Origin: Streptomyces sp. 2114.4
GTDB taxonomy: Bacteria > Actinomycetota > Actinomycetes > Streptomycetales > Streptomycetaceae
DNA length: 64,000 bases
Assembly (NCBI RefSeq): GCF_900187385.1
Contig: NZ_FYEY01000001.1
Coordinates: 2,852,001 to 2,916,000, forward strand
Direction of reading: 5' to 3'
In this document: positions 54,775 to 62,795 of the stretch, in pieces
How the letters are laid out: the number at the start of each line of letters is the position of its first letter
How positions within the stretch are numbered: position 1 is the first letter of the stretch
Made by a program: the position numbers and the translations under genes
Notes under the pieces: model-generated
Databases searched by the model: none
Told to the model about the DNA's origin: nothing
What the model saw: the letters and a program-made list of their open reading frames with translations, nothing else

Positions 54775-57170
54775 GCGGAGCCTCCCGTGTGCGGATCCTG
54801 GTCGTGCGGGGCCTGGCCCATGGGGTCTGCGGGGCCTGCCTGGTGGGGGATGCGGGCGGTGTCCGCCGGCGGCGCCCCGTCCGCGTCGTCGTCCGCCGGG
54901 CCGTAGGCGGCCTCCGCCGACTCGGCACGGGCCTTGACGACCTGGTCGACGGCGTCCAGCACCCCCCGGTAGCCCGAGCAGCGGCAGAGGTTGCCGCACA
55001 GCGCCTTACGGGTCTCCAGCTCGCTGGGGGCGTGGTTGCCCTCCAGGAGGTCGTGGACGGTCATCGCCATCCCCGGTACGCAGAAGCCGCACTGCACCGC
55101 ACCGGAGGCGGTCAGCGCGCGCTGCACGTCGGAGGGCTCACCGTTCTCCGCGAGCCCTTCGACCGTACGGACCTCGCTGCCCGCCGTGGTGGCCGCGGGC
55201 ACCAGGCAGGACGCCACCAGCCGCCCGTCGACCTGGACGGAGCAGGCCCCGCACTCGCCCTGCGAGCAGCCGTCCTTGGCACCGGCCAGGCCCAGCCGCT
55301 CGCGCAGCACGTAGAGCAGCGACTCGCCGATCCAGGCGTCGGTGACCGGGCGGTCGATGCCGTTCACCCGCAGGACGTAGGAGGCGGCGGGGTGTTCGTC
55401 GAAGGCTTCGGCCTCGGGTGCGCCCGCCACGCCGGCCTCGCCCGCCACCTCGGCGCCGAACGGGCCCTCGGCGTCACCGGCCAAAATCCCGCTCTCGTCA
55501 TCGCTGCCACTGTCGCTACCGCTACCGGTATCGCCCTCGCTACCGCCATCGGTGGCTTCGGCGGTGCCGCTGCGGTCCTCGCCGGGGTTCTCGGCAGGGA
55601 TATCGGCAGGGTTATCGGCGGCCTCGGCGTGCTCGTCCGCTCCGGGGGTCTCGTGCGCCCCGGCATGGGCGTCCGCCCCGACGCGTCCGTCCGCCCCGGC
55701 GTGGGCGTCCGTCCCGGCGTGGGCGTCCGTCCCGACGTGTCCGTCCGTCCCGGCGTGGGCGTCCGTCCCTGAGCTCTCGCCGCCGTGGCCGGCGCCTCGC
55801 GGGTCCGCCAGACCGTCGAGGTCCGTGAGACCGCCGACGTCCGTGCGTCCGGTGTGCTCGCCGTGCTGCGGCACGGCGTCCGCACGTCCGTCGGCACCCG
55901 GGGCGGCGGGCGTCACGTGCCCGTCCGCGTCGGTGCTCGCGAACTCGCCGGAATCCTCGGGCTGTTCGTCTGCCGCCGCCGGGACCGTCCAGTCGTCCGC
56001 GCCACCGGGCGCGTCCGCCGCCCCGTCGGGCCGGTCCGCCGGCTCCTGGTGCCGCCCCCCGTCGTGCGACGGCTGCGCCGTGTCCCCGGCGGGCGGCCAC
56101 TGGGCCAGCGCGTCGGCCGGCAGCGACCAGTGCCCGGTCGCCCCGCCTACCGCCCCGTGCGGGACGCCCGCGCCCGTCCCGTACGGGTCGCCGCCCGACG
56201 GGCCGGTGCCGCCCGGCCGTTCGGCCGCCGGCTCGGCGCCGCGGCCCGGGAGGCCGTGTTCGTGGGCGTACGGGTCGTCCGCGGCGCCGCCGAAGTGAGC
56301 GGGCGCCGCGCCACCGTGTGAGGCGTCGTGCGGCGGCGCGGTGTGCGTTTCGGCCCCGCCGGTGGCGGTCAGCCCGGTGGTGAAGTTCCAGTGCCCGGTA
56401 CCGGCGGCCTCACCGGCGTCCCCCGGGTTCCCGGCGCCGTCGTACGCACCGGCGCCCGGGTACCCGCCCCCCTGGTAACCGGTGGCGTCACCGGTCCCCG
56501 CGGGACCGGGGTGTCCGTGATGACCCGTATGGGCGGGGTGGCCCGGATGACCGGGCTGACCGGAGTGACCGGGCTGGCCGTGGTGTCCCGGATGGCCGTC
56601 GGCAGGGGCCGGATGCCCCGTCAGTCCGTCGTCGCCGACCAGGTATTCGCCGGATTCCTCCAGGCCGTCGTCCGCCGCAGCGGGGACCGACCAGGTGCCG
56701 GGGTTACCCGCCTCCGGGCTGCCCGCGACGGGCCAGTCCACGGGGTCACCGTGCCACGGCCGGGCCGCCTCGGGGGCGTCGCCGTGGTAGCCCTCGGCGG
56801 CGCCGTGGTGGGCCGCGTACTCCGCCTGGGCCGGGTACCCGGCGGACGGGTCGGCGTAGCCGGCCGAGGGGTCCGCGAAGGGCATCGTCCACTGGCCGGT
56901 GGCCGACGGATCGGTGCCCGCGGCCGGCGGCGTGGGCTCGTGCGGGGTGAAGGAGGCCGGCGGGGTGTAGCCGTGACCGGGTGCGGCGAGCGGTTCGGGG
57001 CCCGGGGTGCCGTACCGGGGCGATCCGCCGCCGTAGACCCCGCTGGTGAAGCCCTCCGGGAGCTGTACGAAAGCCGTCGCCTCCGACTCGTACTCGCCGC
57101 CCTGCGGCAGCGGCTGCCAGCCGTGTTCGGGGTGCGGCTGGTACGGATGGCGGTTGTCGGCGTCGCTCAT
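54771..57170 (-). CDS. Xanthine-dehydrogenase-like 2Fe-2S subunit with giant repeat-rich N-terminus
   Basis: A 799-residue protein where the family norm is about 160-200. The 2Fe-2S part is C-terminal (about residues 605-770): ferredoxin-like CSQGECGACSVQVDGRLVAS C and the second cluster QCGFCVPGMAMTVHDLLEG with CGNLCRCSGY, all Cys present. The first 600 residues are low-complexity: His/Gly/Pro repeats such as GHPGHHGQPGHSGQPGHPGH near 195 and HAGTDAHAG-type repeats near 460-510, with many Asp/Glu. ATG 57170 overlaps the micro-ORF stop. The last 50 residues are acidic and Pro-rich. Confidence 0.88.
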   Translation of the reverse strand: MSDADNRHPYQPHPEHGWQPLPQGGEYESEATAFVQLPEGFTSGVYGGGSPRYGTPGPEPLAAPGHGYTPPASFTPHEPTPPAAGTDPSATGQWTMPFADPSAGYADPSAGYPAQAEYAAHHGAAEGYHGDAPEAARPWHGDPVDWPVAGSPEAGNPGTWSVPAAADDGLEESGEYLVGDDGLTGHPAPADGHPGHHGQPGHSGQPGHPGHPAHTGHHGHPGPAGTGDATGYQGGGYPGAGAYDGAGNPGDAGEAAGTGHWNFTTGLTATGGAETHTAPPHDASHGGAAPAHFGGAADDPYAHEHGLPGRGAEPAAERPGGTGPSGGDPYGTGAGVPHGAVGGATGHWSLPADALAQWPPAGDTAQPSHDGGRHQEPADRPDGAADAPGGADDWTVPAAADEQPEDSGEFASTDADGHVTPAAPGADGRADAVPQHGEHTGRTDVGGLTDLDGLADPRGAGHGGESSGTDAHAGTDGHVGTDAHAGTDAHAGADGRVGADAHAGAHETPGADEHAEAADNPADIPAENPGEDRSGTAEATDGGSEGDTGSGSDSGSDDESGILAGDAEGPFGAEVAGEAGVAGAPEAEAFDEHPAASYVLRVNGIDRPVTDAWIGESLLYVLRERLGLAGAKDGCSQGECGACSVQVDGRLVASCLVPAATTAGSEVRTVEGLAENGEPSDVQRALTASGAVQCGFCVPGMAMTVHDLLEGNHAPSELETRKALCGNLCRCSGYRGVLDAVDQVVKARAESAEAAYGPADDDADGAPPADTARIPHQAGPADPMGQAPHDQDPHTGGSA

Positions 57171-57274
57171 GCCGAGCCCTCACTTCGCTCGGCCCCGCCT
57201 TCGCGAGGCGCGCACCTTTCGATGATGATCTCCCGGTCTCCGGCCGGGGGGACCGCCACGCTGCGCTCGCTCAT
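57167..57274 (-). CDS. 35-codon micro-ORF 1 between FAD and Fe-S subunits
   Basis: A 35-codon ORF whose ATG (57274) overlaps the FAD-subunit stop (ATGA) and whose TGA overlaps the Fe-S subunit ATG (57170). It begins MSERSVAVPPAGDRE and contains IIIERCAPREGG. It matches the micro-ORF at 54667-54774 in length and at 17 of 35 residues, including a central Cys and the ending RSE. The final GAGGGCTCGGC provides a ribosome site for the next gene. Its coding status is unproven. Confidence 0.5.
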   Translation of the reverse strand: MSERSVAVPPAGDREIIIERCAPREGGAERSEGSA

Positions 57275-58167
57275 GAGAGCGCCCTCCCCAGTGCGCGGCG
57301 GGCCAGGGCTGCCACCGTACGGCGCAGATGGAGTGCGGCCGGCGGCAGGGCGGCCGGCTGTGAACCGTCCTCGGGCGGCGCCGGGTCCGGGATGCAGGCG
57401 GCGGCGACATAGTCACCGAAGGCCGTCAGCGCCTCGGGCACCAGGCCGCGTTCGCCGTCCCAGTCGATGAGCGAGGCCACCCACTGCTCGGCCTCCAGGG
57501 GGCGCAGCGGCATCGCGGCGACCGCGCCCACCGCGCAGCGCACCCCGCGCCGGGCCGGGTCCAGGACGAGCGAGACCGAGGCGGTGGCCCGGCCGGGGCC
57601 GGTGCGGCCGGTGGCCTTGAGGAAGGTCTGCGGGGCGTGCAGCAGCGGCACCCGCACGAAGCCGACGAGCTCGCCGGGGCCCAGCATCTCCCGGCCGGCC
57701 AGGAGGTGGCTGACCGGGATCTCGCGGCGGCTGCCCCCGGGCCCGGCGATGATCACCGTGGCTTCGAGGGCGGCGAGCACCGGGAGGGTGTCGCCCGTGG
57801 GCGCGGAGGTCACGATGTTGCCGCCGAGGGTGCCGGCGTTGCGGACCTGCGGCGGGCCGGCCGCGCGGGCGGCGGCGGCGAGGCCCGGGATCAGGGCGGC
57901 GAAGTCGGGGCGTCCCATACGGGCGAGGGTGAGGCCGGCACCGAGCAGCGCATGGCCGTCCAGGTACTGCCAGCCGCGCATCTCGCTGATCCGGCCGAGG
58001 CCCACCAGGGCTGCGGGTCTGAGGAGTCCGGCGTTGACCGCCGCCATGAGGTCGGTGCCGCCCGCGACGGGCACGGCGGCAGGCATGGCCGTCAGCGCCG
58101 CCACCGCCTCGTCGAGCGAGGCCGGCAACGTCACCGTGTGCGACGCGTGCGGTGCGTGCGTGGTCAA
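57271..58167 (-). CDS. Xanthine-dehydrogenase-like FAD subunit
   Basis: A 298-residue FAD-binding subunit. VPVAGGTDLMAAVNAGLLRP and the second FAD motif QVRNAGTLGGNIVTSAPTGD TLPVLAALEA are intact, and the C-terminal CO-dehydrogenase flavoprotein domain follows (GRTGPGRATASVSLVLDPAR). I chose the TTG at 58167 (LTTHAPHASHTV), which has a GGAAGGGG site upstream; an in-frame GTG further out is possible. First gene of the operon. Its stop overlaps the ATG of the first micro-ORF. Confidence 0.88.
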   Translation of the reverse strand: MTTHAPHASHTVTLPASLDEAVAALTAMPAAVPVAGGTDLMAAVNAGLLRPAALVGLGRISEMRGWQYLDGHALLGAGLTLARMGRPDFAALIPGLAAAARAAGPPQVRNAGTLGGNIVTSAPTGDTLPVLAALEATVIIAGPGGSRREIPVSHLLAGREMLGPGELVGFVRVPLLHAPQTFLKATGRTGPGRATASVSLVLDPARRGVRCAVGAVAAMPLRPLEAEQWVASLIDWDGERGLVPEALTAFGDYVAAACIPDPAPPEDGSQPAALPPAALHLRRTVAALARRALGRALS

Positions 58168-58529
58168 GCCAGCTGCCCCTTCCCCGGTGTCCCGGCAGTT
58201 CCGCTCCGCCGTACGGTACGTGCTCACGGCCCGGACGTGGCAACTCTGGCACATCTTCCCGGGCCCCCGGCGCGAGGGTCCGCGAACCGGCGATCCGTCC
58301 CCGAACAAGGTGCTGGTCCGGTTTCGTCCGCCGCCGGCCGTGCGGGAACTGCGGTGTGGCGCATCGGCGGAGGCGTCCGGCCGGGCGCACACCGCCGCTA
58401 CGGCGATGCCGGTACAGCAGTGCCCGGTACGGCGATACCCGGCCACGAAAGTGCCGTGGTGCGGGGTGACGCGGTACCGGACCACCGTCCCAGGGTCCGG
58501 CCGTACGGGCGCCCTCCTTGCACGGGGGC
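58168..58529. other. Upstream region of dehydrogenase operon
   Basis: About 360 bases between the hexosaminidase stop and the FAD-subunit start, both minus strand. It should carry the operon promoter. GCCGTACGGTACG and GTACGGCGATACC are weak dyads. No gene or RNA recognised. Confidence 0.5.
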
Positions 58530-60185
58530 TCACACGTTTGGGGGCGCCCCGTCGATCGGGCGTCCGAGCACGCCGGGCCGTTTCTGCCAGGGGTGGGGGC
58601 CGCCGGGCGGGCGGTAGCCGACGCCGAGGGCGTCGAGGCGGGCGTAGTGGACAGTCATCCGCCGGGTGAAGTCCTGGTAGTCGCGGTCGGCCGGTGCGGG
58701 CAGCCGCGACCAGGCGACCTCGGCGAAGGCGGCCAGCCGGGGAAACACCTGGTAGTCGAGGCGCTGCTGACTGTCCATGACCTCGGTCCAGGCGTTGGCC
58801 TGGGTGCCGAGGACGTGCGCCGCCTGGTCGGCCGTCAGCTCCGGCGGCACCGGCTCGAAGCGGTAGACGTCCTCCAGGGTCCGTACGAAACCGATCGGCA
58901 CCGGCTCGTCCGGGGAGGGGTGCTGACGGTGGTCCAAGTACACCTGCTGCTCGGGGCACATCACGACGTCATGGCCGGATTTCGCGGCGGCAACGCCTCC
59001 CGCGCAGCCGCGCCAGGAGGAGACCGCGGCCCCCTCGGCCAGTCCGCCTTCCAGGATCTCGTCCCAGCCGATCAGCCGCCGGCCGCGGGCTGCGAGCCAG
59101 CGGTCGAAGTGCCGGATGAACCAGCTCTGCAACTCGTCCTCACCGGCCAGTGACAGCTCGGCGATCCGTGCCTGGGCGGTGGCGGACGCCTTCCACTGGT
59201 CCTTGGGGCATTCGTCGCCCCCGAGGTGCACGAACCGCGAGGGGAAGAGCGCCAGGACCTCGTCGAGCACCTGCTCGTAGAACCGCAGGGTGCTGTCGGT
59301 GGGCGCCAGTACGTTGGGGTTGACGCCCCAGGTGTCCCAGACCTTCAGGGAGGTGGTGTCGATGACGTCGGTGTTGCCGAGGTCCGGGTACGCGGCGATG
59401 GCGGCCTGCGAATGCCCCGGGATGTCGATCTCGGGGACGACGGTGATATGCCGCTGGGCGGCGTAGGCGACGATCTCGCGGATGTCGTCCTGCGTGTAGT
59501 AGCCGCCGTGCGGGCGCTCGTCCCAGAGGGGGGAGGCCCGGTGGCCGATTTTGGTCCGCTCCCGCCAGCCGCCGGTCCCGGTCAGTTCCGGAAAGCGGTT
59601 GATCTCGATCCGCCAGCCCTGGTCATCGGTGAGGTGGAGGTGGAGGACGTTGAGCTTGTGGGCGGCGAGCAGATCGAGGTAGCGCAGCACCCCGTCCTTG
59701 GGCAGGAAGTGCCGGGCGACGTCGAGCAGCATGCCGCGCCAGGCGAAGCGGGGACCGTCCTCGATGGTCTGCTGCGGCAGGACGGCCGGGCGACCGGACG
59801 TGAGCGGCGCCCGGCGGAAGGCGTGCGGGCCGAGGAGCTGACGCAGCGTCTGCGCGCCCCAGAAGACGCCTGCCGGGCCGCCGCCGGTGATCCGTACGCC
59901 CCAGCGCGGGGCGGCCTCCAGGCGATAGCCCTCCGCGGGCAGGGCCGGGTCGAGGGTGAGCGCGAGGGTGTTGACGGCGTCGGCGGGACCGGGCGGCAGC
60001 GGCAGGCCGAAGGCCGCACCGAGCGTGGCGCGCAGCCAGCGCGCGGTGTCCTCGGTGCCGGTCCCGGCGGCCAGCGCGGTGCCCTTGCCCAGGTGCACGG
60101 CGCAGCGGTAAGGCCCGTCGATGCTCAGCGGCGCCGGGACGAGTCCGCCGCCCGGTGCCGTGGGGGTGGTGTCCGTATCGGGCAT
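58530..60185 (-). CDS. GH20 beta-N-acetylhexosaminidase
   Basis: A 551-residue glycoside hydrolase that removes terminal GlcNAc/GalNAc by substrate-assisted catalysis. The catalytic Asp-Glu pair is in FVHLGGDECPKDQWKASATA near residue 323. GMLLDVARHFLPKDGVLRYL, LHLHLTDDQGWRIEINRFPE, VVPEIDIPGHSQAAIAAYPD and GTQANAWTEVM with a catalytic-pocket Trp are family signatures. An N-terminal GH20b-like domain is present. There is no signal peptide, so it should be cytoplasmic and act on imported chito-oligosaccharides; the product GlcNAc fits the nag system at 15-18 kb. No DasR site is obvious upstream. Confidence 0.93.
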   Translation of the reverse strand: MPDTDTTPTAPGGGLVPAPLSIDGPYRCAVHLGKGTALAAGTGTEDTARWLRATLGAAFGLPLPPGPADAVNTLALTLDPALPAEGYRLEAAPRWGVRITGGGPAGVFWGAQTLRQLLGPHAFRRAPLTSGRPAVLPQQTIEDGPRFAWRGMLLDVARHFLPKDGVLRYLDLLAAHKLNVLHLHLTDDQGWRIEINRFPELTGTGGWRERTKIGHRASPLWDERPHGGYYTQDDIREIVAYAAQRHITVVPEIDIPGHSQAAIAAYPDLGNTDVIDTTSLKVWDTWGVNPNVLAPTDSTLRFYEQVLDEVLALFPSRFVHLGGDECPKDQWKASATAQARIAELSLAGEDELQSWFIRHFDRWLAARGRRLIGWDEILEGGLAEGAAVSSWRGCAGGVAAAKSGHDVVMCPEQQVYLDHRQHPSPDEPVPIGFVRTLEDVYRFEPVPPELTADQAAHVLGTQANAWTEVMDSQQRLDYQVFPRLAAFAEVAWSRLPAPADRDYQDFTRRMTVHYARLDALGVGYRPPGGPHPWQKRPGVLGRPIDGAPPNV

Positions 60186-60542
60186 GCCGTCCGTCCTTCA
60201 CCGCGTCGTCCGTCCTTCACCGCGCCGCCCGGCCCGGGACCGAACCGGCCGGTATGCGTACGCACCTGTACGCGTACGAGGAGGACCTGTACGCGTACGA
60301 GGAGGCAATGCCCGGCGCGGGGCGGCCCCCGCGGCCGATGCTGCCATCATTCCGCCCCGGCGGGGGCGGTTCGGCGTGATGGTGCCGAAGACCGGCCGTG
60401 CCGGGGCGGGGACGTGACCGGCGGCAGGGCGCCTGGCGGGGACGGGGCGCGCCCTGGACGGCGGGGCGCCCCGCGAACGGTGCGGCGCGCCATCGACGGC
60501 GAGGCACCCCACGCACGGTGAGGCGCCCACGGACCGCGGCTG
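60186..60542. repeat. Repeat-bearing intergenic region upstream of hexosaminidase
   Basis: Includes a near-exact 19-bp repeat (CGTCCGTCCTTCACCGCG twice, 60187-60222) and a 21-bp exact repeat, ACCTGTACGCGTACGAGGAG G, at 60264-60284 and 60285-60305. A plus-strand frame over it (MRTHLYAYEED...) has no ribosome site and is not annotated. GGCGCCCC repeats lie at 60420-60530. It holds the hexosaminidase promoter. Confidence 0.7.
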
Positions 60543-60836
60543 CTACTTCTTGCCGCCGTCCTTGCCGCCCTTGTCCTTGTCGCCGCCGGCGCCCATGGAC
60601 TCGAAGATCTCCTTGCACATGGGGCAGACCGGGTACTTCTTCGGGTCGCGACCCGGGACCCAGACCTTGCCGCACAGCGCCACGACGGGGGTGCCGTCGA
60701 GCGCGCTCGCCATGATCTTGTCCTTCTGGACATAGTGGGCGAAGCGCTCGTGGTCACCGTCGCCGTGCGACACCTGGGGTGTCGGCTCTACGAGGGTCCC
60801 CGTACCTGCCCCGCGCTCGGGCTCAAGAGTGCTCAT
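60543..60836 (-). CDS. DUF3039 domain protein
   Basis: A 97-residue actinobacterial protein. The DUF3039 core HERFAHYVQKDKIMASALDG TPVVALCGKVWVPGRDPKKY PVCPMCKEIF carries a Cys and a CxxC pair likely to bind zinc. The C-terminus is Lys/Gly-rich. The ATG at 60836 is used. Function unknown; the family is widespread and often lies near murA in actinobacteria, as here. Confidence 0.9.
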   Translation of the reverse strand: MSTLEPERGAGTGTLVEPTPQVSHGDGDHERFAHYVQKDKIMASALDGTPVVALCGKVWVPGRDPKKYPVCPMCKEIFESMGAGGDKDKGGKDGGKK

Positions 60837-60925
60837 AACAGCCAAGGGTACTCACGCCCGGCACCGCCCGGGAGCGTCGGCCCGCCACCGGGTGGAGCGC
60901 AGGACCGCCGCCGGCCGTACCCCCG

Positions 60926-61606
60926 CTACGGAGCCACCGCCACCCCGCCCCGGGACCCGGCCGTCAGGCCCAGTTGCGCGGCGAAGGCCAGGGCGGCGTC
61001 CGGGCGGACCTCGTACCAGCAGTCCTGGCCGCAGACCGCGTCCAGGAGTGTGGTGATGTCCTGGGCGCCGACCCTGCGGGCCCCGGCGGCGGCGAGGAAG
61101 GCGCGGACCGCCGCCGTGGCGTCGACCTCGGTCTCCGTGCGGGCCACCAGGCCCTCGGCGATCCCCCTGACCGCGTCGTCACCGGGCGCGACCCAGCTCA
61201 TGGCCGTCTCCAGGCCGTCGTCCGGCATCTTCTCGGGGTACGGTGCGCGGGCCCAGGCGCCGTCCTGCCACCAGTAGACGAACCCGAAGAGGTTGCCCTC
61301 GGCGTCCTCGCGCAACTGGTTCCAGGGGAGCCATGCGGGGCCGCCGGCCAGGAAGTCGATGGGGCGGCCGCCGCTGTGGGTGTGACTGCCGTCGGAGTCC
61401 TGGCCGCAGAGCAGGGCGCGGCCGTCCTCGTACAGCTTCAGCCGCCACCAGTAGCTTCCGCCGTCGTTCCAGCACTGCAATCCCTGGTCGCTCCAGGAGA
61501 ATTCGTCCCAGTCGTCCATGGCGGCCGCCACCACCGCCAGCGTCGCGGCGCGCGCCCACAAGTGCTCCGGATGATCCAGGTCCTCGGGCAGGCTCGGCCT
61601 GTGCAT
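60926..61606 (-). CDS. Hypothetical protein, Trp-rich
   Basis: A 226-residue soluble protein of unknown function. MDDWDEFSWSDQGLQCWNDG GSYWWRLKLYEDGRALLCGQD and FGFVYWWQDGAWARAPYPEK give many Trp residues and an antiparallel look, and the C-terminal half (from VRGIAEGLVAR) is a helical DUF-like domain. The ATG at 61606 has GGGGGAG upstream. It lies between DUF3039 and AlgH-like genes on the same strand. Confidence 0.75.
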   Translation of the reverse strand: MHRPSLPEDLDHPEHLWARAATLAVVAAAMDDWDEFSWSDQGLQCWNDGGSYWWRLKLYEDGRALLCGQDSDGSHTHSGGRPIDFLAGGPAWLPWNQLREDAEGNLFGFVYWWQDGAWARAPYPEKMPDDGLETAMSWVAPGDDAVRGIAEGLVARTETEVDATAAVRAFLAAAGARRVGAQDITTLLDAVCGQDCWYEVRPDAALAFAAQLGLTAGSRGGVAVAP

Positions 61607-61828
61607 GGCGCTCTCCCCCGCTTGTCCAGCGCGGCCCCGCCGACGCGGCCACGCACCGTCCCCTGTCGTCTCGAACCATAGCGACGGGGTCTGACACTTC
61701 CCCATGACGAGGCCGTCACAATAATCAAGTCGTCAACAAAATTCGGCCCGCGACGCGCCCGCCACCCGCCGGCCCGGCCAGGGCCGGTCCAGTGAGGGTC
61801 AGTTCGCTGACGACCGGCTCGACGGCGG

Positions 61829-62500
61829 TCAGTTCAGCGAGGGATCGTCCGGATACGTGGCCACCATCGCCAGCTCGTTGCGCTGCCTGCGCAGTACCGC
61901 GCGCCACAGCTGCTCGGGGTCGGGCGAGGAGACATCACCGGGCTCGGACTCGACGACGTACCAGGCGCCCTCGACCAGTTCGTCCTCCAGCTGGCCCGGA
62001 CCCCAGCCCGCGTACCCGGCGAAGATCCGCAGGCTGCCGAGGACCGCCGCGAGGAGTTCGGGAGGGGCCTCCAGATCGACCAGTCCGATCGCGCCGTGCA
62101 CCCTGCGCCAGCCCAGCGGCTCGTCACCCGACCGCACGCCCGTCCGGTCCGCGGCCGGCACCCCGGCCGTCTCCGCGCCGTCGCCGCCCGCCCGGGCGCC
62201 GCTGTCCACCGACGGGATGCCGCCCTCACCGGACAGCCCGCCGGGCACCACGGCCACCCCGAGCGCCGAGTCCAGTGACACCGGACCGCCCTGGAAGACC
62301 ACGCCCGGCTCACCGGCCAGCGCCGCCCAGGGCGCGAGGATGTCCGCGACACCGACCGGCGTGGGGCGGTTGAGGACCACGCCGAGGGAGCCCTCCTCGT
62401 CGTGGTCGAGGAGGAGCACCACCGCGCGGTCGAAGTTCGGATCGGCGAGCGCGGGCGTCGCGACAAGAAGCCGCCCTGTGAGCGAGGACACCTCGGTCAT
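61829..62500 (-). CDS. YqgE/AlgH family protein
   Basis: A 223-residue protein. SLTGRLLVATPALADPNFDR AVVLLLDHDEEGSLGVVLNR is the UPF0301/AlgH start, and IRIFAGYAGWGPGQLEDEL-type RIFAGYAGWGPGQLEDELVE with GAWYVVESEPGDV follow. Compared with typical AlgH (about 185), an insertion of about 40 residues (GARAGGDGAETAG and neighbours) lies near 85-125. Function unclear; a role in regulation was suggested for AlgH. It is divergent from murA. Confidence 0.92.
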   Translation of the reverse strand: MTEVSSLTGRLLVATPALADPNFDRAVVLLLDHDEEGSLGVVLNRPTPVGVADILAPWAALAGEPGVVFQGGPVSLDSALGVAVVPGGLSGEGGIPSVDSGARAGGDGAETAGVPAADRTGVRSGDEPLGWRRVHGAIGLVDLEAPPELLAAVLGSLRIFAGYAGWGPGQLEDELVEGAWYVVESEPGDVSSPDPEQLWRAVLRRQRNELAMVATYPDDPSLN

Positions 62501-62795
62501 GGCCACATGATCCCGCACTTCTGCCCGGAGCGGGGAGTCAACGCCCGGACCCGGGCGAAAGCAGGGCAGGGCGTACGGCGGCAGCACCGGCGCACACCCC
62601 CGGCACCGGATCGGCCATTCACGACATCCCTGGCAATTTCCGCAAAGGTCGATTACAGATCAAAGGCGGATCGTAGCGGAGCGTGTTGTGACAAAGCCAT
62701 TACATGCTCAGAGACTGCACAGGCCTACGGACTCACCCCCGCCCGCCCTTACCATTTCAGCTTGGCCCCTGCCCGTCTCCAGGAACGCGAGATCC

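Noticed and set aside
60254..60379. Small plus-strand ORF with LYAYEED repeats
   Set aside because: No ribosome site; the repeats come from the 21-bp DNA duplication in a promoter region.
62640..62720. Promoter hexamers before murA
   Set aside because: TTGTGACA and TACAGAT are seen but not in a convincing order or spacing.
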